Shown here: positions 1 through 22,961 of the stretch, in pieces | Layout of the letters: the number at the start of each line of letters is the position of its first letter | Position numbering within the stretch: the first letter of the stretch is position 1 | Origin: Brugia malayi | Lineage: Eukaryota; Nematoda; Chromadorea; Rhabditida; Onchocercidae | Direction of reading: 5' to 3' | Assembly (NCBI RefSeq): GCF_000002995.4 | Contig: NW_025062479.1 | Location: 2,749,721 to 2,813,720, forward strand | DNA: 64,000 nucleotides | Made by a program: the position numbers and the translations under genes | The notes under the pieces: generated by a model | What the model was told of the DNA's origin: nothing | The model's database searches: none | The model's input: the letters and a program-made list of their open reading frames with translations, nothing else

Positions 1-10796
<10,796 letters not shown>

Positions 10797-13406
10797 AATA
10801 TTCTGATCCACTTTATATTTCAAAATCCTAGATCTCTGGTTAAACTAACTTTGTTAGTCATGCGATAAGCTACTTTATCTGGTTACCACTTATTTACTAT
10901 GCTGAAATGAATCCAAACAATTCTTAGTGATTAAATTTATTGAAAATTTGTACAATGTTTGAGGAAATTATTTAACGATTAGATTCTTCTGAATATTAAG
11001 GTGTTTTTCTAATATAGCCACCTTTTCAATTTCTGTTCAATAAAGTATGTTTGGTGATTCTTTTGGTTTATTCATGAATCAGTTTCTTCCATCGCTGAAC
11101 ACAGTTTCTGTACGATATAACTGGTGATTTGTTTCCTCTTTTACTTGTCAATTATATTTGATGTAATCTTCCATGCAAAAGCAATTTTTTTTTTTTTGAA
11201 ATGCTTGCCAAAAAAAAAATATTTCTGTCGTTTATGTTGACCTATAACAAGTAGATATGTTCATAGTTGTTTATAGTTATTATGTTATGGAGTTTTGGAT
11301 TAATTTCTAAAGTATGAGAATTTTGGAGAAGATGGAATTGTCGGAGTAGAGGAAAAGTTGGAAAGAGTTCGACAGATTTTAAACGTATGAAAAGTGAAAT
11401 TTGCGGAGAGATGTATAGAAAGCGACTTATACGAGAGTTCATCGTTAATTACTTTGGCAATGAGTGCTTTTGCAGAAGTTTGTTATAGTTTCCGGATTGA
11501 TTTATGAAAATTATCCCTAATGCAAGTTAAGTTCTCGAAATACCTCAATATAGTATCCTTAGATTAGTTTCATACGAGAAATAATCTTTAAGATGGAAAT
11601 CATTACCGAATTATTGCAATAAATAAACGAATGATTATAAATTAAACGGATGGGTTCGATAATGCTTCTTATATCATAAAGAAGAACAGGTCATCGAGTA
11701 TAGTACTTACGAGTAAATACGAATTTCCGGATTGCATACGATTGTTCATTATTGTTTGAATATTCTTCCATCTTACAAATTACACTTTATCGTCTTTCCA
11801 TATATTTGATTTGTTTTCGAGGCTTTCGAGATGTTCGTCAATGCAATCGTAATCATAATCACAGGTATATATGGTTTATCATAAGCACATCTAAAATTTA
11901 ACGTAATCGTATTATTTGTGATATTCTCATTGTAATAAAGGTATATATTCAAAGTTAGATTGTTCTGTGATATTAAATAATCAAAATTACAATTATTTAT
12001 TGTGAATGGGCTGAAATATATATATATGTATATATATGACGTTGAAACATTTTCAAAATAATAAATTCAATCTCTGTAGCATACTTCATTAATTTGCAAT
12101 ATAAACTTTTCAACGATTGAGTAATGAGCAGATTCATAATTAAAAATATTGATGTTTTTTGTAAAATTTATTTATAAAACAAAATAAAATAATATTTGAT
12201 TGTAAGAAATGAAAGAATATACTATGAAGTGTGACAGAAGAATGGAATGGCATAAAGCAAATACTGTGAATCTTATCAATGCGAGAAGACAAATTTTACT
12301 GAGCGATAATTTGCTGCTCTAAAAAGATTATTAATATGAAAAAAAAGCGAGCATTTTGCATTGATAACAATCAAAATATGTTGAGGACAATTCGAACACA
12401 CTGAACTTGATGTACGATTGTTTGTTATTTTTAATGATAAATTATTGTAATGATTTTTGAGCTTCTTGAAAACTTCTGATTTGTGCATTTATAATGCATT
12501 TGTCTAAAGATCTTATTTCCTATCTCTATCTCTATATCTCTACTATTACTTATATTTAGTAAAAAAAAAAAAAAAAAAAATGGTTAAATATCATTTTGAA
12601 ATAGTTTAGTATGTTGAAAATTAAATCCTTAATAAATTATATGATGCTATTATTGATTTGTTTCATTTCATTTGTATATTTATGTCTAATAATTTCATAA
12701 TTAACTTAATAATGATATTATTATTATTATTATTTTTTAAAAAAAGGAAAAAAAAGGTAACGTTGTTACTTTTAAAAATAAAATAGAAATGACCAAATAA
12801 GGAATTGTAACTATCATTTATATATAACAAATTAAGTAGATATTTTCAAAAAAAAAAAATTAAAAAAGAGGAATTAAACAATATGCATTGTGCGCAAAAA
12901 TATTAACGCCTATTTTCTCCACCTATTTTATCAAATATCAATTAACTTTTTGGGACTTGCTATGTGAAACTTATGAATTTATGTTATTCTATGAAATTTT
13001 CAGGTTATAAAAAAAAATTGAAAAACTTCATTAGGAATTTTAAAATTTTTATTTGAGTTATTCAAAAAAAAAAAAAAAAGTAATAAAATTATTCAAGAAA
13101 AAAAAGTCTTTCATCGGAAATAAGCATCTTCATAATAAAATAATAATAGCATTTATATTTGAGATGAAATCATTATTACTTGATTTCAATTAATTTTAAT
13201 TAACTAATTTCGATAATTACAATATTTGATAAAATTTCTGTATTTGTGAAAAATATTTATTCTTGTGCAAACTGAATAATTTAACACTGAAACATTAACT
13301 TTTTCAGAATCATTAAATATATTACAACTCCTGAAAAAAACTGGAACCACCGACAATTGATTCGTTTAAAAATTCGAAAAGAGATAAAATTTTAAATTTG
13401 CTAATT
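10797..13406. other. Intergenic region between MRP and beta-lactamase-like gene
   Basis: About 2.6 kb holding the MRP 3' UTR and then AT-rich, poly(A)/poly(T)-rich sequence. Small open frames here lack splice context, codon bias or recognisable motifs. I see no gene. The upstream region of the next gene is in the last few hundred bases. Confidence 0.7.
11039..11044 (+). terminator. Polyadenylation signal of the MRP gene
   Basis: AATAAA about 245 nt after the stop codon at 10794-10796; first canonical signal downstream. Confidence 0.6.
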
Positions 13407-16323
13407 ATGGAGCAAAGTTGCTTTTTAACAGGAAGGTTTAAATTAACATGGATAATGATATTAGCATATTTTACTATTTCCACAATTTTACAATGGTATT
13501 TTACCCTACGGTATGAATTATCAACACCTCCAAAAGGTTTTTATCATAGCCAATTTAAGGCTGTTGCTAAAGTTTTCAGGTATATTTTAACTAAAATTTT
13601 CTCTTCTTTTCTTTGGTCGAATTTATTTTATATACTTTCATTAATGAATCATATTCACACATTATTCATATTTCCAACTGTTTAATTTCACAAAGAATAA
13701 AGAAACAATTGGAATTTGGAAAATAAATGAAGAAAGGAAGAAAATAAAATGATTGAAATTTGAAAGTGAATTTATATAGTTTAAATCAATGGTGGTAACA
13801 TTTATATTATATTTTAGACAGAATTTTGAAATGGGTTTGGAAAGAGAAGGTGCTCATTTAACAGTTATTCAAAATGGAAAAGTTATCATAAATCTATGGA
13901 ATGGTTATTCAGATTCTGAATCACTTCGTGAATGGAATCGTAATACGAAAACAGTTTTATTTTCTACCACAAAAGTAAATTTCAGTATTAATTGAAGTGA
14001 TAGTAAATTTTGGAAAATTCGCTTCTTTTAAATGTAAAATTTCATTTACTTCAGTAATTATCAGTTATGATTTTACTATTTTATAACATTAATGAAGAAA
14101 TCAATTTAATATATTTCAGTTTGAATTTTTTTTTTTTTTTTATCACTTCAATAACCAAATCTCATTTCTATTTTTATTGTGTTATTGAAATTTTTTGCTG
14201 AACTGAAGAAATTTGTTCAAATTCAAACTAATAATTTAATTTAAAATATTATGTAACTCGAAAATATGCTAATTTAAAAGAAAATAGGACTAATTTTACT
14301 GATCGTTGATTGAAATATTCTTATACTTAGGAAATTTTTAACTTACAGGCAATTGCAGCACTCTGCCTAGCAATGCAAATTGATAGAGGTCGTCTATCAT
14401 ATGATGATCTAGTAGTGAAATATTGGCCAGAATATGGACAATGCGGGAAGCATATGACTACAGTTGAAGATATTTTAACTCATAAAGTTATCATTTACAA
14501 TGAAATAGATTTGAAAAAAAAAATAGTAGAATTTTTGATACAAAAAAAAAAGGATCGATTAAATTTTAAAAAAAATTTTAAGTTTAACACTTTTATTTGA
14601 TTGTTTTTTAAAGTATGATATATTTTTATTTGTATGATATATTTTTAACTTGTCAACTGTATCAAAAATTTGTATAGGCTGGTATTCCATATCTTGATAA
14701 TATTACAATAGAAGATGTAGCAAATGAAAATAGAATTATGAAAATAATGGAGCAAGCTAAGCCTCTTTGGAAACCTGGAACTGCTACTGGGCGAGTTATC
14801 TTTTATATTGTCAAAATACTGTATTAAACATTTCTTTAAACTGTTTTTTTTTTTTTTTTTTTCTTTTTTTTAATGAGTAAGATTTTGTTGCAAAATTATT
14901 ATGACCTTGTTTTGTGATAATTTTAAAATATTTTTCAAATTAAATAGCAATTTTATCATTTTTTTTAAGATATCATGCTGTGACATTTGGTTGGTTGATT
15001 GATGGTATTTTCCGTAAAGTAGATGAAAAAGGACGCAATATTAAAACATTTCTACAAGAAGAAATAGCTGATAAATATGGCAATCTTTTCATTGAAATCA
15101 AATTTTGCATTTTAATTTAGTATTATGATTTTTATACATTTAGAATTTAGTAATATGAAAAAATTCTAAGGTATTGATACTACGATTGGTTTGTCAAAGG
15201 AGGAATTCAAGAGTTTAGCTCGAGCAACGCAACCTGGATTACTTGAATATGCTCGAGATGTGTTATTTGATCTACGAGTAATTATCATGCTTGCAATGAT
15301 GTATGCACAACCATCAAATTCTTTAGCAGCAAGAATTCGAATTCATCCATCATGGCTTCCGTTGAATTTTGTAAGATTTTCATGAATATATAACTTTCTC
15401 AAGTTCCATAAGTAATTTGACAATATTTTGTGATTTTTAAATTTATTACCAATATATTAATTGCTTATGTTCAATATGACATTACTAAATAACATCTAAA
15501 ACTATTGTTTTTTTCTTCTTTTTTGAGGATTTTCCATATTTTTTTCAATTCAAAATGTTTTACTCTTTCGTAATTCTTTCAAATCAAAATACTGAAAATT
15601 CTCTAGGATACGGTAGCACTGAATGATCCAAATATTGTTGAATTAAATATGGCGGCAATAGGAGGTGTTAGTGATGCTTACAATTTGGCAAAGCTTTTTT
15701 CATTGGCAATTGATGGAACACTTTTAAGTAATCAAACACTTGCACAAATAATTCGACCAACTATTACTAACTGGCATTTGGAACAAGTTTTCCTATATCC
15801 ATTTGTTAAAGGTCGAGGATTCTTTTTTGAAAAACATCCTGTTAATAGGGTAAGTACAGCTATATTTAGGCAAAAAGTACGAACTATTTGCAGTATAACT
15901 ACGTCATAAGATACATTGAAAATGTATAAATCATTAGTTAGAAAAGAAAATTGTATCGTGACATGGTTATATTTCGCTATGAATTATAAAAATACGACTT
16001 CCTAAACTTCAATTTTATTGATAATGACGAATTTTTACAGATCTTAGATTCAGATAACCTTCAATACTCTCCAATTTTCATAATTCATGACAAAGTTCAA
16101 ATAAGGGCCAGATTTAATACCAAATAAATTGATGTTATGAATCAATGCTAACTTGTAGAACACGTACTTGTTTGGACATCCAGGATACGGTTGCCAAGCA
16201 CTGAATATCGATTTTGACAATAAACTTGTCATTGCATACGTATCAAATGGTTTAAAAACAGGGAGCGGTAAAATGTGTAGGACATATCAGTCAATACTTC
16301 GATCTCTCTATCAATCGTTATGA
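13407..16323 (+). CDS. Serine beta-lactamase-like (class C/EstB-type) membrane-anchored protein
   Basis: Predicted 432-residue member of the beta-lactamase/transpeptidase-like family (Pfam Beta-lactamase), the LACTB2-unrelated serine type expanded in nematodes. It is likely a hydrolase or structural protein and not an antibiotic-resistance enzyme. Exons: 13407-13579, 13818-13974, 14349-14486, 14678-14790, 14970-15079, 15171-15370, 15607-15849, 16159-16323. A membrane anchor spans residues 11-34. The SxxK nucleophile motif is S107-T-T-K110. The second motif is Y195-H-A, the variant usual in this eukaryotic family in place of YxN. The C-terminal FGHPGYG (383-389) stands where KTG sits in bacterial enzymes. 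Two consecutive introns (after 14790 and 15079) need GC donors to keep the frame and the conserved TGYHAVTFG and KYGIDTTIGL. The last exon is less certain than the others. The substrate is unknown. Confidence 0.9.
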
Positions 16324-16371
16324 ATAGTAACATTTCTGTATATATTTGTAGCTTTTGAAATTTAATTCAAC

Positions 16372-16377
16372 AATAAA
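16372..16377 (+). terminator. Polyadenylation signal of the beta-lactamase-like gene
   Basis: AATAAA about 50 nt downstream of the TGA at 16321-16323. Confidence 0.6.
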
Positions 16378-16798
16378 CAAATGAATTTTTTGTGACTATC
16401 AGTCTTTGATATGAATATTTTCAATCTCTGGTAAGAATCTTCTTTAAATTTGATTTTTATAAAAATGGTTGCTCTTTGCAGTAAAATATTGTTGTGTAGA
16501 CTTTGCAGCAGTTTGCAAAAGAGTAATATGATAATTAAAAGCGTTACAAAGGAATAGTTTTTTTACGACAAGGTGTTCATTGAAACTACTGCTCGTTTTT
16601 AATAAGATGCAATTTTATATGCATCAAACTGTATTAAATTAGCTCAAAACAAAAATCGTACCCTCATCATACTAGTTCAAGCACGTAAGACTTGTCTCAA
16701 CAACATTATATCACATTTATTTAACACTGCTGAGAAAGTATAAATTCCAATTTACAGAAATTAATATCGGCATAATTGGCCTATAGGCAAATACTTAC

Positions 16799-16804
16799 TT
16801 TATT
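16799..16804 (-). terminator. Polyadenylation signal of RABL3
   Basis: AATAAA on the minus strand, about 20 nt after the RABL3 stop codon, implying a very short 3' UTR. Confidence 0.55.
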
Positions 16805-16823
16805 AAAACCTGTACAACATAAT

Positions 16824-18370
16824 CTAAGTGATAATGGTCCTACGCCGCTTATCTCCAGCTCCAGGCACTTTTTTACGCTCAACAACTGAATCAAAAAATT
16901 TCGATAAGATAATTCGATTAGTGGAGCCAGGTGAAATTGGACGCTGACAATTTAAAAAGATTCGATCATATGCTGTCTGCAAATAAAAATTGATTAAAAC
17001 TGGCCAAAATTCCTCGAAAAACTACATCTAGATAATTAAAATACCATAAAAGAAACTATAAAATTCACAATTTAAAAATTTTTGCATTATGACTTGTGAA
17101 CAATACCAAAGACAAACCTGCTTAGCTCGTTCAGGTGCTAAATCAGATTTACAGCCAACAATCAAAGTCGGCATTGCGATACTTTCAATATCGCTTAACA
17201 AAAATCGTGAACTGGATGAAGATGTGAACGATGAGATCACAGAAGGTAACGATGATTCGCCACGAAGTAACGCAACCCACTGCGAAAGATTTGATTCACT
17301 TTTCTTATTGCTCAAATCGTGTACTAATATCGCACCTGTAGCTCCTGAAGCAGCAAATAATTTGTTCTTTCCTGTATGCTATTCTTTATTGACATTAGAA
17401 CTATACCAACAGAAATCCAGCCAATTAATACAGTTCTCAAGCAGGGATTGGAAAGTAGTAAACAGTTTGTAAAATGATTTATTTCATTCACCAGGTTTTT
17501 ATATCATTTTTATATCAAAAGTAAAAGCAAAAACAAGAAGAAATTAAGAATCTTGCAGACAAAATTTATTAGATAAACACCGACTTCACAAAGAAATATC
17601 TTTAAACAATGAACCTTCAAAGAAATTAACAGATGCTTTTTGATGAACTGTGGAACCACCGATATCCCAGAGTTCAATAAGCTCTGTTTGCTCGTCGGTA
17701 CTTCCAGCACGATATTGGTGAGCGATTACAGAAACAGCACAACCAACCGTACTACTAGGAATTATATCATGCCTGAAAACTAAGTGAATACCGCTGTTTT
17801 ATTTTATTATTTTGAAATACAAAATAAAAAACATTTTTGTGCTTATGACATTACAGGTTATCAAGTTGTTTCAAAGGAGTCAAAAAGTTTTGTTTACTAA
17901 ATCTCTTCAGTTCACCTCCTTATTTCTGAAAGTATGCCAATGTAAAAATGATTGTAAAAATAATGAGGGGATGTTTCGCCTGATCTCTGTTTTGAAGAAA
18001 CAATGCATCACTGATGATTCAATAATACCTGAATGAATCATTCTTCTACAAAGCGAGCGCACGAAACTATACTGTTCTTCGTTTTTTTTTTTTCATAATC
18101 TCTATTTTTTGTTCTGGATAAAGACGTGAGTATAAGTGCTACAATTTGAGCTATGTAAAAAAAGTTTCATCCATATTTGTTTTTAATAAATTATTTGATT
18201 CGCCGGTAATCAAAAATATAAAAAATAAATATGCACGCCACCTGATCAGCTCATTCTACTTGCAGCAAAAAAAATTGATGAAATGATAATAACCTGTTGC
18301 AAACGGCGTTGACAAATGAACTTTTTCCGACACCACTACTTCCAAGGACGACGACCTTATGCGAGCTCAT
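16824..18370 (-). CDS. RABL3: Rab-like GTPase RABL3
   Basis: Small GTPase of the RABL3 type, 213 residues (human 236). Exons on the minus strand: 18370-18294, 17772-17615, 17371-17118, 16976-16824, all in phase. P-loop GSSGVGKS at residues 10-17. The switch region has TVGC (34-37), diagnostic of RABL3. G3 is WDIGG (61-65), followed later by VHDLSNKKS, also RABL3-like. G4 is CKSD (152-155) in place of TKxD. The C-terminus RKKVPGAGDKRRRT lacks a prenylation CaaX box, as in the family. The start chosen matches the family length before the P-loop, but in-frame ATGs also exist at 18409 and 18391. The start codon overlaps the DPH4 stop in ATGA, so this gene is probably expressed from a shared or overlapping transcript. 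RABL3 is linked in vertebrates to RAS prenylation and lymphoid development; the function here is inferred only from family. Confidence 0.93.
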
Positions 18371-19094
18371 TCCCGACTGACTTCCAGACATAACGAACAA
18401 TTTGGACATTCAAAATATGCAGAATTAACAATACGATCAATATCTGTCTTTTCAAGAATATATCCACCACCGCAACTAAAATATACCTGTATGAATCATA
18501 ATATATTTGGCATTGAAACTTATATAATAAAACAGTTCGTAAAAGTGAAATTTCCGAACGTGTCTGAATTCTGTGAGAGGTTCAAGATATAGTTAAGATG
18601 TGGGAGAAAACCATTTAATTAAATACTAGATTAGTAAATACTTCCGCTAGTTTCAATCAGGTCAAAAAAAGCATTCAAGATGGTTACCTGCAAAACTCCT
18701 CAATCCGTTCAACAGTATTATCGATAACAATCTGTTGCCCAATAATACCTTGATCTTCACGTAGCAACTGTTCTCTCAACCAAATATTGTAATCTCGACG
18801 CGTGTTCTCGTTCCTAAGTGTATCAGAACAAATTATTCACAGGCCATAAATATCATTCACGGAATAAGGAAAATTGCGCAAAAAGAATTATTACGCAAAC
18901 GTTCACACCTAATGAAATTTAATAAATTGTAATACCAACTTTAGGACAGACCACGCCTTCGTCACCAGAAATAACGCCAAGCTGGAACCACCCTTATCCG
19001 GATGACTGGTGCGCAGCTTACAAAAATAAGCTTCTTTCAGTTCACTATAAGAAGCTTCTGATGAACAACCTAACACATCGTAGCAATTTCTCAT
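18367..19094 (-). CDS. DPH4: Diphthamide biosynthesis J-protein DPH4 (DNAJC24)
   Basis: Short J-domain plus CSL zinc-finger protein, 129 residues, expected to support DPH3-type electron transfer in the first step of diphthamide formation on elongation factor 2. Exons: 19094-18940, 18813-18688, 18475-18367. The J domain begins YDVLGCSSEAS and has HPD at residues 31-33. The CSL finger is C93-S-C95-G-G with the second pair C117-P-N-C120. The third-exon acceptor (TATTTTAG) was chosen because only it keeps phase and yields the CxCGG motif. A good acceptor (TTTGCAG) lies 30 nt before the ATG and could serve as a trans-splice site. The stop TGA at 18369-18367 overlaps the RABL3 ATG by four bases (ATGA). 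Identification is firm. Confidence 0.93.
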
Positions 19095-19124
19095 AATGAT
19101 TCCTGAACATTCCAATTATTCCTC

Positions 19125-19907
19125 CTGCAAACATCACTTAGTTTATGAAATATTTGTGCCAACTATCGATTAATTGCAGTATGAATTTGTTTGTCGTCTG
19201 TCATGAAAACAAGCAAAAGCAACCACACATCGAATACATTCTAATAATTATGCAAATTCAAAGTAGAAAACATAGATGCATGCACCAACAACTTGCAGCT
19301 ATACAACTTATCGCTCACTACAGAATATTTATTAGCGAAGGAAAAGCGTAACTTAAAGAATAAAGGATTAAAATACAATAAAAGAAATAAAACAGAGAAT
19401 TTTACGTATAATCTGTACATTAACGAAAACATTTGTAAACGAAGGCACCTTTGACCCCGTTATTCTGGGAACAAATTACTAGACATTTGTACAATGTTCT
19501 CAGAGAAATGATGAAAAAGTGTTAATCTCAATATCTAACACACTCTTAAATTTAAAGATAACGGCACTGGATCCTACTTCGCATGAAATGCAGAATCACG
19601 AGATCAAATAAAAGATGGTACGGAAAGAAGTATAACATAAATACATATTAAGATGCTACATGATTCAAATATATTACATTGCAAATTCATACTTCGAATT
19701 TAAAACGTATATGTTAAAAAATTACAACAATCTTTTCAATCAAAAATCAAAAGTTTAACTGTAATCAAAGAAGAAATGGAAAACACAAAAGAAATCCCTA
19801 AAAGGAAAATGACAAATTTTAATCCGTTCTAAGTCTCCAAAGCATATTTCCATTACAAAGGAATTGCTTTAAGAATAAATTCGAGAAACACAAAAGAGAA
19901 ACTCATA
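19125..19907. other. Intergenic region between TMEM185 and DPH4
   Basis: About 780 nt between two minus-strand genes. No additional gene is visible. The spacing is longer than a typical nematode operon gap, so an operon including TMEM185 is possible but not shown. Confidence 0.6.
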
Positions 19908-21968
19908 CTAATCAGGACTTTCGATTGAACGAAATGGTATAACTGGACGCAATGGAAATTTAATTGAACGATCCGACTGCAAGCTCTGTTTCTCGAAGTC
20001 TTCTGTTATATGTTGACGTTCGGATGATGAACGAAACTTGTAGCTGACATTTGCATACTGTTTCAAGCATGGACAAGCTTCAAGCAGAAATGAGCAAAAT
20101 GGTGCACGCATCGCAAACCACCATGGATTACCCCCACGCGCACCAAATGACATTAAAATCAAACAAAGTAGTGCCAAATCTAATGGAGCACAAACAATGA
20201 TGAAAGCAATTTGGCTGACTGGTTCATCGTCTGACCATGATATTGCATCCAACTTACCTGAAATTAAAAACAAAGAAAATCTGGTAACATCCAACAGCAT
20301 ATTTCCATGTCAGTTTTTAATTTTGTTCCAGATAAATACACCGAGTGTTTTATTCGTATGCTCTAAATGAAATCAATACTTCAACAAAAGAAGGAAAGCG
20401 AAGATTAAAGAAAAAGTCATTCAACTATCCTTCATCATCCCAAGACTTTACTAAAACCCAGTTTACAGAAAAACTTAAATGCGATATACATACCAGTTAG
20501 AAGCAAAAGGAATACAAGAATTGGTATCACAAGTAAAGTATGACACAGAGCGGAGTATAGATGCTGTCTTCTCTGGGAAGCTAACATATGAACTGATCGT
20601 GCCAACACAACTGCCAGAACAAATGCATAAAGCACCTGTAATATGTTTACTGATCTCATTTGAACTTTTAAATAACTGCAATAATTATCACAAAGAAGAA
20701 ATAAAGTTAGTGACATTCAAATATGAATAGCATTTTTACAAAATTATGTAAGCAACGATCGATGAACGAATCGGAATTCGCTCAGTGAAAGTATAAGGCA
20801 ATGAAATAAACTTACTCCGACGACGCTTAAGGATAGGACCACCCACAACGGAATGAAAACGATTGTCCAATGCCAATCCAATATACCATCCAATTTGAAA
20901 GCAACAAAAACAAACTGCACAATGTTGATGGAAAAGAAGAGTTCCAACTACAAACACTAATTATGAATTATATCGATTGTAAAAAAACCCACTATATCCA
21001 TGTAAAAAATCAAAAGCAACCACATAATTTTAAATTCTACAGAGCAAACAACAACCTCAAATGATTTATCGTTTCTGATTGCCCATATAGCAACAACAAC
21101 AGAGAGTAAGCTTAGAGCGAAAATGGGGACAAAAACGAGCAACCAAGGTAATTCATCCACTGTTGCATTTGCTTGCAATTTATGACAGCATAATACCTCA
21201 AACAATATCAGTAATCCATGCTCTCCGGTACATAATATCATTCCGTAAAAATCCGAACGAAGTGAGCTCTCTGTCCTATAACACTTTAGATTTTTTTGGA
21301 ATTTTAATTTAGAACCATCAAAAACCACTAAATTAACTATAAAAACTGTTTCACGACATGCAGCAGAAAGATAAACCAGTTACGCAAGATAAAATGCTGC
21401 ATTATCAGTTGATTTTTAATTCAAAAACAAAGAGAATGATGAATATGAAATACGAGCAACTTACAAAGATGGGGGGGATATAACGAAGGATATTGCTGCA
21501 ACAATAGCTCCAAGAAAAACTATGAATTCGCAAATCCACAACGGTAAAAAGACAAGGGCGTAATTAAGCTCGATAGTACCATCAAAACGTAATGGAAGAA
21601 GTATAAAGAAACATAACAAACAACTGTACAGAACGAATTTCCTATAAGACTTAATAGTTTATATTTATAATTGGAATTTAATCAAAACAGCTGTATTTCC
21701 CTAAATGCACACCGAAGTGTCTGATGATTGCAAACAGTGTCTGAATAACCGATAATTGAAATAAAAATAAAATCTTTTGGGTGAAAAAAAAAAAAAAAAA
21801 AAAAAAAAAACAACTAACATAATTAAGTAAATCAGATAGTGGATATCATGCAAAAAGTGTGGAGAACCAAATAATTATTTTTTAAAAATTAGTTATATAG
21901 GTAATTGCTAAAAAGAAAACTTACGGAGCATTAAAGTCCCGAAAAAAACTGCGAAGACTAAGTTCCAT
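19908..21968 (-). CDS. TMEM185: Multi-pass membrane protein TMEM185
   Basis: Predicted 354 residues, close to human TMEM185A/B (350). Exons: 21968-21925, 21641-21465, 21275-21056, 20947-20816, 20635-20494, 20257-19908, all in phase. It starts MELSLRSFFRDFNAPKF, matching the family start NPSKF. It has repeated membrane segments with the family pattern, including RFDGTIELNYALVFLPLW and FKLDGILDWHWTIVFIPLW. The conserved loop GGNPWWF precedes a Cys-rich segment and a polar C-terminal tail. Biochemical function is unknown in any species. It shares a divergent about 1-kb upstream region with the hst-1 gene. Identification rests on end-to-end pattern similarity and is secure at family level. Confidence 0.93.
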
Positions 21969-22961
21969 CTTTAATTCTTCCATTGAATGTCTTGATGACG
22001 CAGGCTGGACAATGGAAACGATATTCCACACATTAAATTGATCATATCTATGTCATCTTTTCTACCAAAATTCGATGCAAAATTGCTGTAGAAAAATAAA
22101 AAATAATTTAGCTGAAAACAAGAAAAAAATATGTACCCATATTGCTGAATAACGATGATACTTTCAACAGATCAAATATATGAGACGAAAGTTCTTATCT
22201 GATTTAACAATAATACCAAATAGCAGTATTAACAACAACCGCAAATACAGTTGCTGTGACTAAGGTATGTACGTTTTTATCTAGTAAATGACTAATTAAG
22301 ACAAAACAAATGTTTGTCAGGCGGGTAAAATAAAAAGCAGGAAAATAGGACAAAAAACATTGTAAATATGTAATATCATAGCAGATTGTAGGATTAAATA
22401 AAAGAGAATTAAGATTTTGAAAATATGACATATGTAGCATATTATGAAGAACGTATAACTGTCATTCGCATTATTACTCAATAAAACCCCCTAAACCTCG
22501 GAATTCTCCTTCATAAGCTCAAAACACTGCATAAATATTGCTAGGAAATATGCTGCATCAATAAAATATATCCAAATTTTCTAAAATCCTAAATAGTGAT
22601 AAAACCATTATGTCTTCTAAATAAATAACTAGCTAAATATATGAGGATAATACATCACCAACAAATTTAAGAAACAATTAACCCTCACACACTGTGACGT
22701 AATTGACGTATAAACAACACGGTAAGAATTCACGGCACGGGCAAATCGTGGAACATAACAGGAAGCACAGTGAGGTTTGGGTTTGTGTGGTATTATTTCA
22801 GCAAACTTTCTCCATCGATCTGTTCATAGATGGAACTTCAGATTCCGCCTAAATTTGTGTCATCTTAATCTTTTTCAATTTAGATGACTGTTTCAGATGG
22901 TGCAAGTCTTTCCTGCAACATATAACAGTTGACATGGGTTGAAGAAAGGTAAATTTGGGAA
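21969..22961. promoter_or_regulatory. Divergent intergenic region (TMEM185 / hst-1)
   Basis: About 1 kb separating two divergently transcribed genes; it should hold both promoters. Visible elements are a pair of CRE-like half sites in TGACGTAATTGACGTA (22695-22710), followed directly by TATAAACAAC (22709-22718), a forkhead-type core. No coding sequence is recognised. Confidence 0.45.

Larger units (their letters stand above)
16324..16823. other. Convergent 3' intergenic region
   Basis: About 500 nt between the + strand beta-lactamase-like gene and the - strand RABL3 gene. Apart from the two polyadenylation signals I see nothing. Confidence 0.7.

Noticed and set aside
11242..12488. Several 60-70 codon frames between MRP and the beta-lactamase-like gene
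   Set aside because: Length is expected by chance in AT-rich DNA; no motifs and no flanking splice sites.
14787..14796. GT donor at GCGA|GTTATC for the beta-lactamase-like exon 4
   Set aside because: It shifts the frame relative to exon 5 and destroys the conserved TGYHA motif; the GC donor 4 nt upstream fits.
18482..18487. Acceptor CATACAG for DPH4 exon 3
   Set aside because: It breaks phase with exon 2 and removes the CxCGG motif; the TATTTTAG acceptor ten bases on fits both.
19908..22440. Idea that alternate minus-strand frames around 20475-20957 are separate small membrane proteins
   Set aside because: They overlap TMEM185 exons in the wrong frame; the TMEM185 frame is supported by all junction phases.
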